From NCBI GenBank assembly GCA_900109895.1, contig FOBR01000019.1:56204-120203 (forward strand): a DNA stretch of 64,000 bases, read 5' to 3'. This DNA comes from a bacterium A37T11. GTDB taxonomy: Bacteria; Bacteroidota; Bacteroidia; Sphingobacteriales; Sphingobacteriaceae. Made by a program: the position numbers and the translations under genes. Shown here piece by piece: positions 62,449 to 64,000 of the stretch. The first letter of the stretch is position 1; each line of letters opens with the position of its first letter. Under the pieces are notes generated by a model that was not told the origin of the DNA, ran no database searches, and saw nothing but the letters and a program-made list of their open reading frames with translations.

Positions 62449-63510
62449 ATGATGATCTTGAAAAGATTGATGATGTTGGTGGCGGTGGTATCCAGTATAG
62501 CTGGTTGTAATACCCAGCGGAAAGCTACCGAATTGAACTTTAAAACACCAGAAGCCGGTACACTAATCAAAAAAGGTGACAAAGTTGCTGTCCAAATGAA
62601 CTTTCCGACCAGTGATACAGGGATCGATTCTGTGGTATATTTACTGGACAACCGGGTGATTGCTTCAAAAAAAGATATTACCCCTGTTTCCTTTCCTACC
62701 GACTCGTTAAATTTAGGCAGCCGTTCCATCACTACACGATTGTATCAGGGGGGCAAACAGCAGGAAGCTTTTAGCAATATTGTGCTGGTATCGCCCAAGG
62801 CGCCTGAACAATTTAGTTTCTCGGTAGTCAAAACCTACCCGCATGATACCAGCGCCTTTACACAAGGCCTGGAATACCACGACGGTATTTTTTACGAAAG
62901 TACGGGGTTATTGGGCGAATCTTCTTTGCGGAAAGTATCGGTCAATGATGGCAAGGTGCTAAAAAAGATCGACCTTCCGAAGGATATCTTTGGAGAGGGC
63001 TTAGCTGTATTGCCCAATAATACCATCGTGATGCTAACCTGGCGGAACGGGAAGGGTTTTGTTTATGATAAAAATACCTTTGAGAAGCGCTCTGAATTTC
63101 CGTTCCAGGCCAGCAAGGAAGGCTGGGGTTTATGTTTTGACGGTACGCGGCTTATTAAGTCTGACGGCACAAACTGCCTGTACTTTCTGAATAAAGAAAC
63201 CTGCGCTGAAGAAGGGTATATTGAAGTTTATAATGATAAAGGGCCGGTTGACTCACTGAATGAGCTGGAGTATATTAACGGTTTGGTCTATGCCAATGTT
63301 TATCAACAAGATATTATCGTGGTAATCGACCCTAAAACCGGGGAAGTGCTGCGGGAGTTAAACCTCATTGGCTTGCTACCGCAAAAGGATCATTTTGATG
63401 ATACTGATTATCTGAATGGAATTGCCTATGATGCGGCGGGCAAGCGCTTATTTGTGACGGGGAAGAAGTGGGACTCGCTTTTTGAGATCAAAATCCTGCC
63501 ACGCAATTAA
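62449..63510 (+). CDS. Glutaminyl-peptide cyclotransferase (glutamine cyclotransferase, propeller type)
   Basis: The 353-residue lipoprotein has a signal ending SSIAGC (lipid Cys20) and an Ig-like domain (about 25-115). The five-bladed propeller cyclase domain follows, with PHDTSAFTQGLEYHDG, FYESTGLLGESSLRKV, GEGLAVL, ELEYINGLVYANVYQQD and DYLNGIAYD. It makes N-terminal pyroglutamate in exported proteins. The start has two adjacent ATG codons. An IS21-type element begins about 55 bp after it. Confidence 0.92.
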   Translation: MMILKRLMMLVAVVSSIAGCNTQRKATELNFKTPEAGTLIKKGDKVAVQMNFPTSDTGIDSVVYLLDNRVIASKKDITPVSFPTDSLNLGSRSITTRLYQGGKQQEAFSNIVLVSPKAPEQFSFSVVKTYPHDTSAFTQGLEYHDGIFYESTGLLGESSLRKVSVNDGKVLKKIDLPKDIFGEGLAVLPNNTIVMLTWRNGKGFVYDKNTFEKRSEFPFQASKEGWGLCFDGTRLIKSDGTNCLYFLNKETCAEEGYIEVYNDKGPVDSLNELEYINGLVYANVYQQDIIVVIDPKTGEVLRELNLIGLLPQKDHFDDTDYLNGIAYDAAGKRLFVTGKKWDSLFEIKILPRN

Positions 63511-63566
63511 CTTAACAATTCCTGGATATCATCTGCTGAAAGTGATTTGACGAAGCTTTCTTCTGT
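63507..63566 (-). pseudogene. C-terminal remnant of a disrupted gene
   Basis: On the minus strand the 19 codons before the TAA at 63507 read EESFVKSLSADDIQELLS, a plausible protein end. Upstream the frame runs into the IS21 end. The element appears to have cut this gene, which converged on the cyclase gene with overlapping stops. The parent is not recognised. Confidence 0.35.
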
Positions 63567-63580
63567 GATTATTGGATACT

Positions 63581-63758
63581 ACGGTTCGAATGGTGCCAGC
63601 CATTTCGGTCGAATGATGCCAGTTATTACGGTTCAAATGATGCCAATTTAGTTTGGTAGTGATTGTTGGGATAACGATTCGAACGGTGCCACTGTCGACT
63701 GCTTGCCTACAGGACTTTTCGTATAAGTTATAGCACAATTACGGTTCGTTTTGTGCCA
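63581..63758 (+). repeat. Five copies of an 18-bp terminal repeat of the IS21-type element
   Basis: ACGGTTCGAATGGTGCCA-like copies start at 63581, about 63604 (one base short), 63628, 63674 and 63741. They are probably transposase binding sites. Confidence 0.78.
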
Positions 63759-63806
63759 CTTTGAGAGCTCAAGCATTACCTTGTCGCCGTACATAAATAT
63801 AGCGAC

Positions 63807-64000
63807 ATGGCCAATATACTTGATCCGATGGACTTGAAACAAATAATTACTTTACACCTTGATGGTGTCAGCAACCGCAGGATAGGTTCGATACTGGGGA
63901 TTTCTCGGAATACGGTGAATACTTATATGCAGCTGTTTGCTGCAAGTGAGTATTCACCTGGAGAACTGTTGCGCTTTGATACGGCAGCTTTATCCGAACT
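63807..64000 (+). CDS. istA: IS21-family transposase IstA, N-terminal part, cut by window end
   Basis: The first 64 residues from the ATG at 63807 contain a helix-turn-helix (MDLKQIITLHLDGVSNRRIG, SILGISRNTVNTYM), the N-terminal DNA-binding part of IstA. The DDE domain and istB lie beyond the window. Confidence 0.75.
   Translation, partial: MANILDPMDLKQIITLHLDGVSNRRIGSILGISRNTVNTYMQLFAASEYSPGELLRFDTAALSE

Larger units (their letters stand above)
63564..64000 (+). mobile_element. IS21-family element, left end, runs past the window
   Basis: The left end is near the TG at 63564. It holds five copies of an 18-bp motif and then the istA-type gene. IS21 elements carry multiple terminal repeats at each end and istA-istB genes, which fits. 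The exact boundary and target duplication cannot be set from one end. Confidence 0.7.

Noticed and set aside
63529..63842. Two overlapping minus-strand frames of 64-69 codons
   Set aside because: They lie across the IS21 terminal repeats, and the repeated residue pattern comes from the repeats.
1..64000. tRNA, rRNA or tmRNA genes
   Set aside because: No acceptor/T-arm arrangement or rRNA-like stretch was seen by eye; the GGTTCGAA strings at 63.58-63.75 kb are IS repeats.

Overview
This window is chromosomal DNA from a member of the Bacteroidota, most likely the order Sphingobacteriales. The evidence is three SusC/SusD outer-membrane pairs, promoters of the Bacteroidota type (TTTG about 19-20 nt upstream of TAnnTTTG), almost no Shine-Dalgarno sequences, lipoprotein-rich surface genes, and an infB-nusA-rimP block with family-typical proteins. 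No tRNA, rRNA or CRISPR array was seen. I could not fix the genus. All calls come from reading the sequence and from memory of protein families; no database was searched.

Layout. 1-9 kb: a GH63-like glucosidase (cut by the window edge), a GH2 beta-mannosidase-like enzyme, a LacI regulator, an MFS transporter, a nucleoside transporter and an OmpH/Skp-like protein. 9-16 kb: a SusD/SusC pair, then a BlaI/M56 (BlaR1-like) sensor pair with twin operators. 16-25 kb: tyrA and an aminotransferase, then the rimP-nusA-infB operon, a small membrane protein and dinB. 25-34.5 kb: lactonase, ClpP-like protease, an ECF sigma factor with a small partner gene, an FAD oxidoreductase, a TIM-barrel protein, a sialate O-acetylesterase and a PepSY membrane protein. 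35-41 kb: a SusC/SusD pair with two accessory lipoproteins, closed by a 42-bp perfect palindrome.

41.7-57.5 kb is the accessory part. It holds a four-gene lysis-like cassette (three-TM holin-like protein, amidase, FnIII protein, u-spanin-like lipoprotein), a 21-unit array of 21-bp repeats and an XRE regulator. Next comes a double-glycine peptide gene with a rhomboid protease and a C39-peptidase ABC exporter, followed by an AraC regulator. After that are a secreted cysteine-containing protein, a TlpA-like thioredoxin protein and a SusD/SusC pair whose SusC lacks the usual N-terminal carboxypeptidase-like domain. Upstream of that SusC lie a 49-codon ORF closed by its own terminator and a dyad-rich block that looks like a minus-strand structured RNA of about 320 nt with a good promoter and a U8 tail.

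57.5-64 kb: two decayed transposase genes, a subtilisin-like protease, a DUF2971 protein, a glutaminyl cyclase, and the left end of an IS21-family element that appears to have cut a gene.

Most promising for new biology: the GG-peptide/rhomboid/exporter module (45.5-49.6 kb), the candidate structured RNA (56.8-57.15 kb), the 21-bp repeat array (44.06-44.50 kb), the lysis-like cassette (41.7-43.9 kb), and the 5'-terminal hairpin of the nusA operon (23.2 kb).
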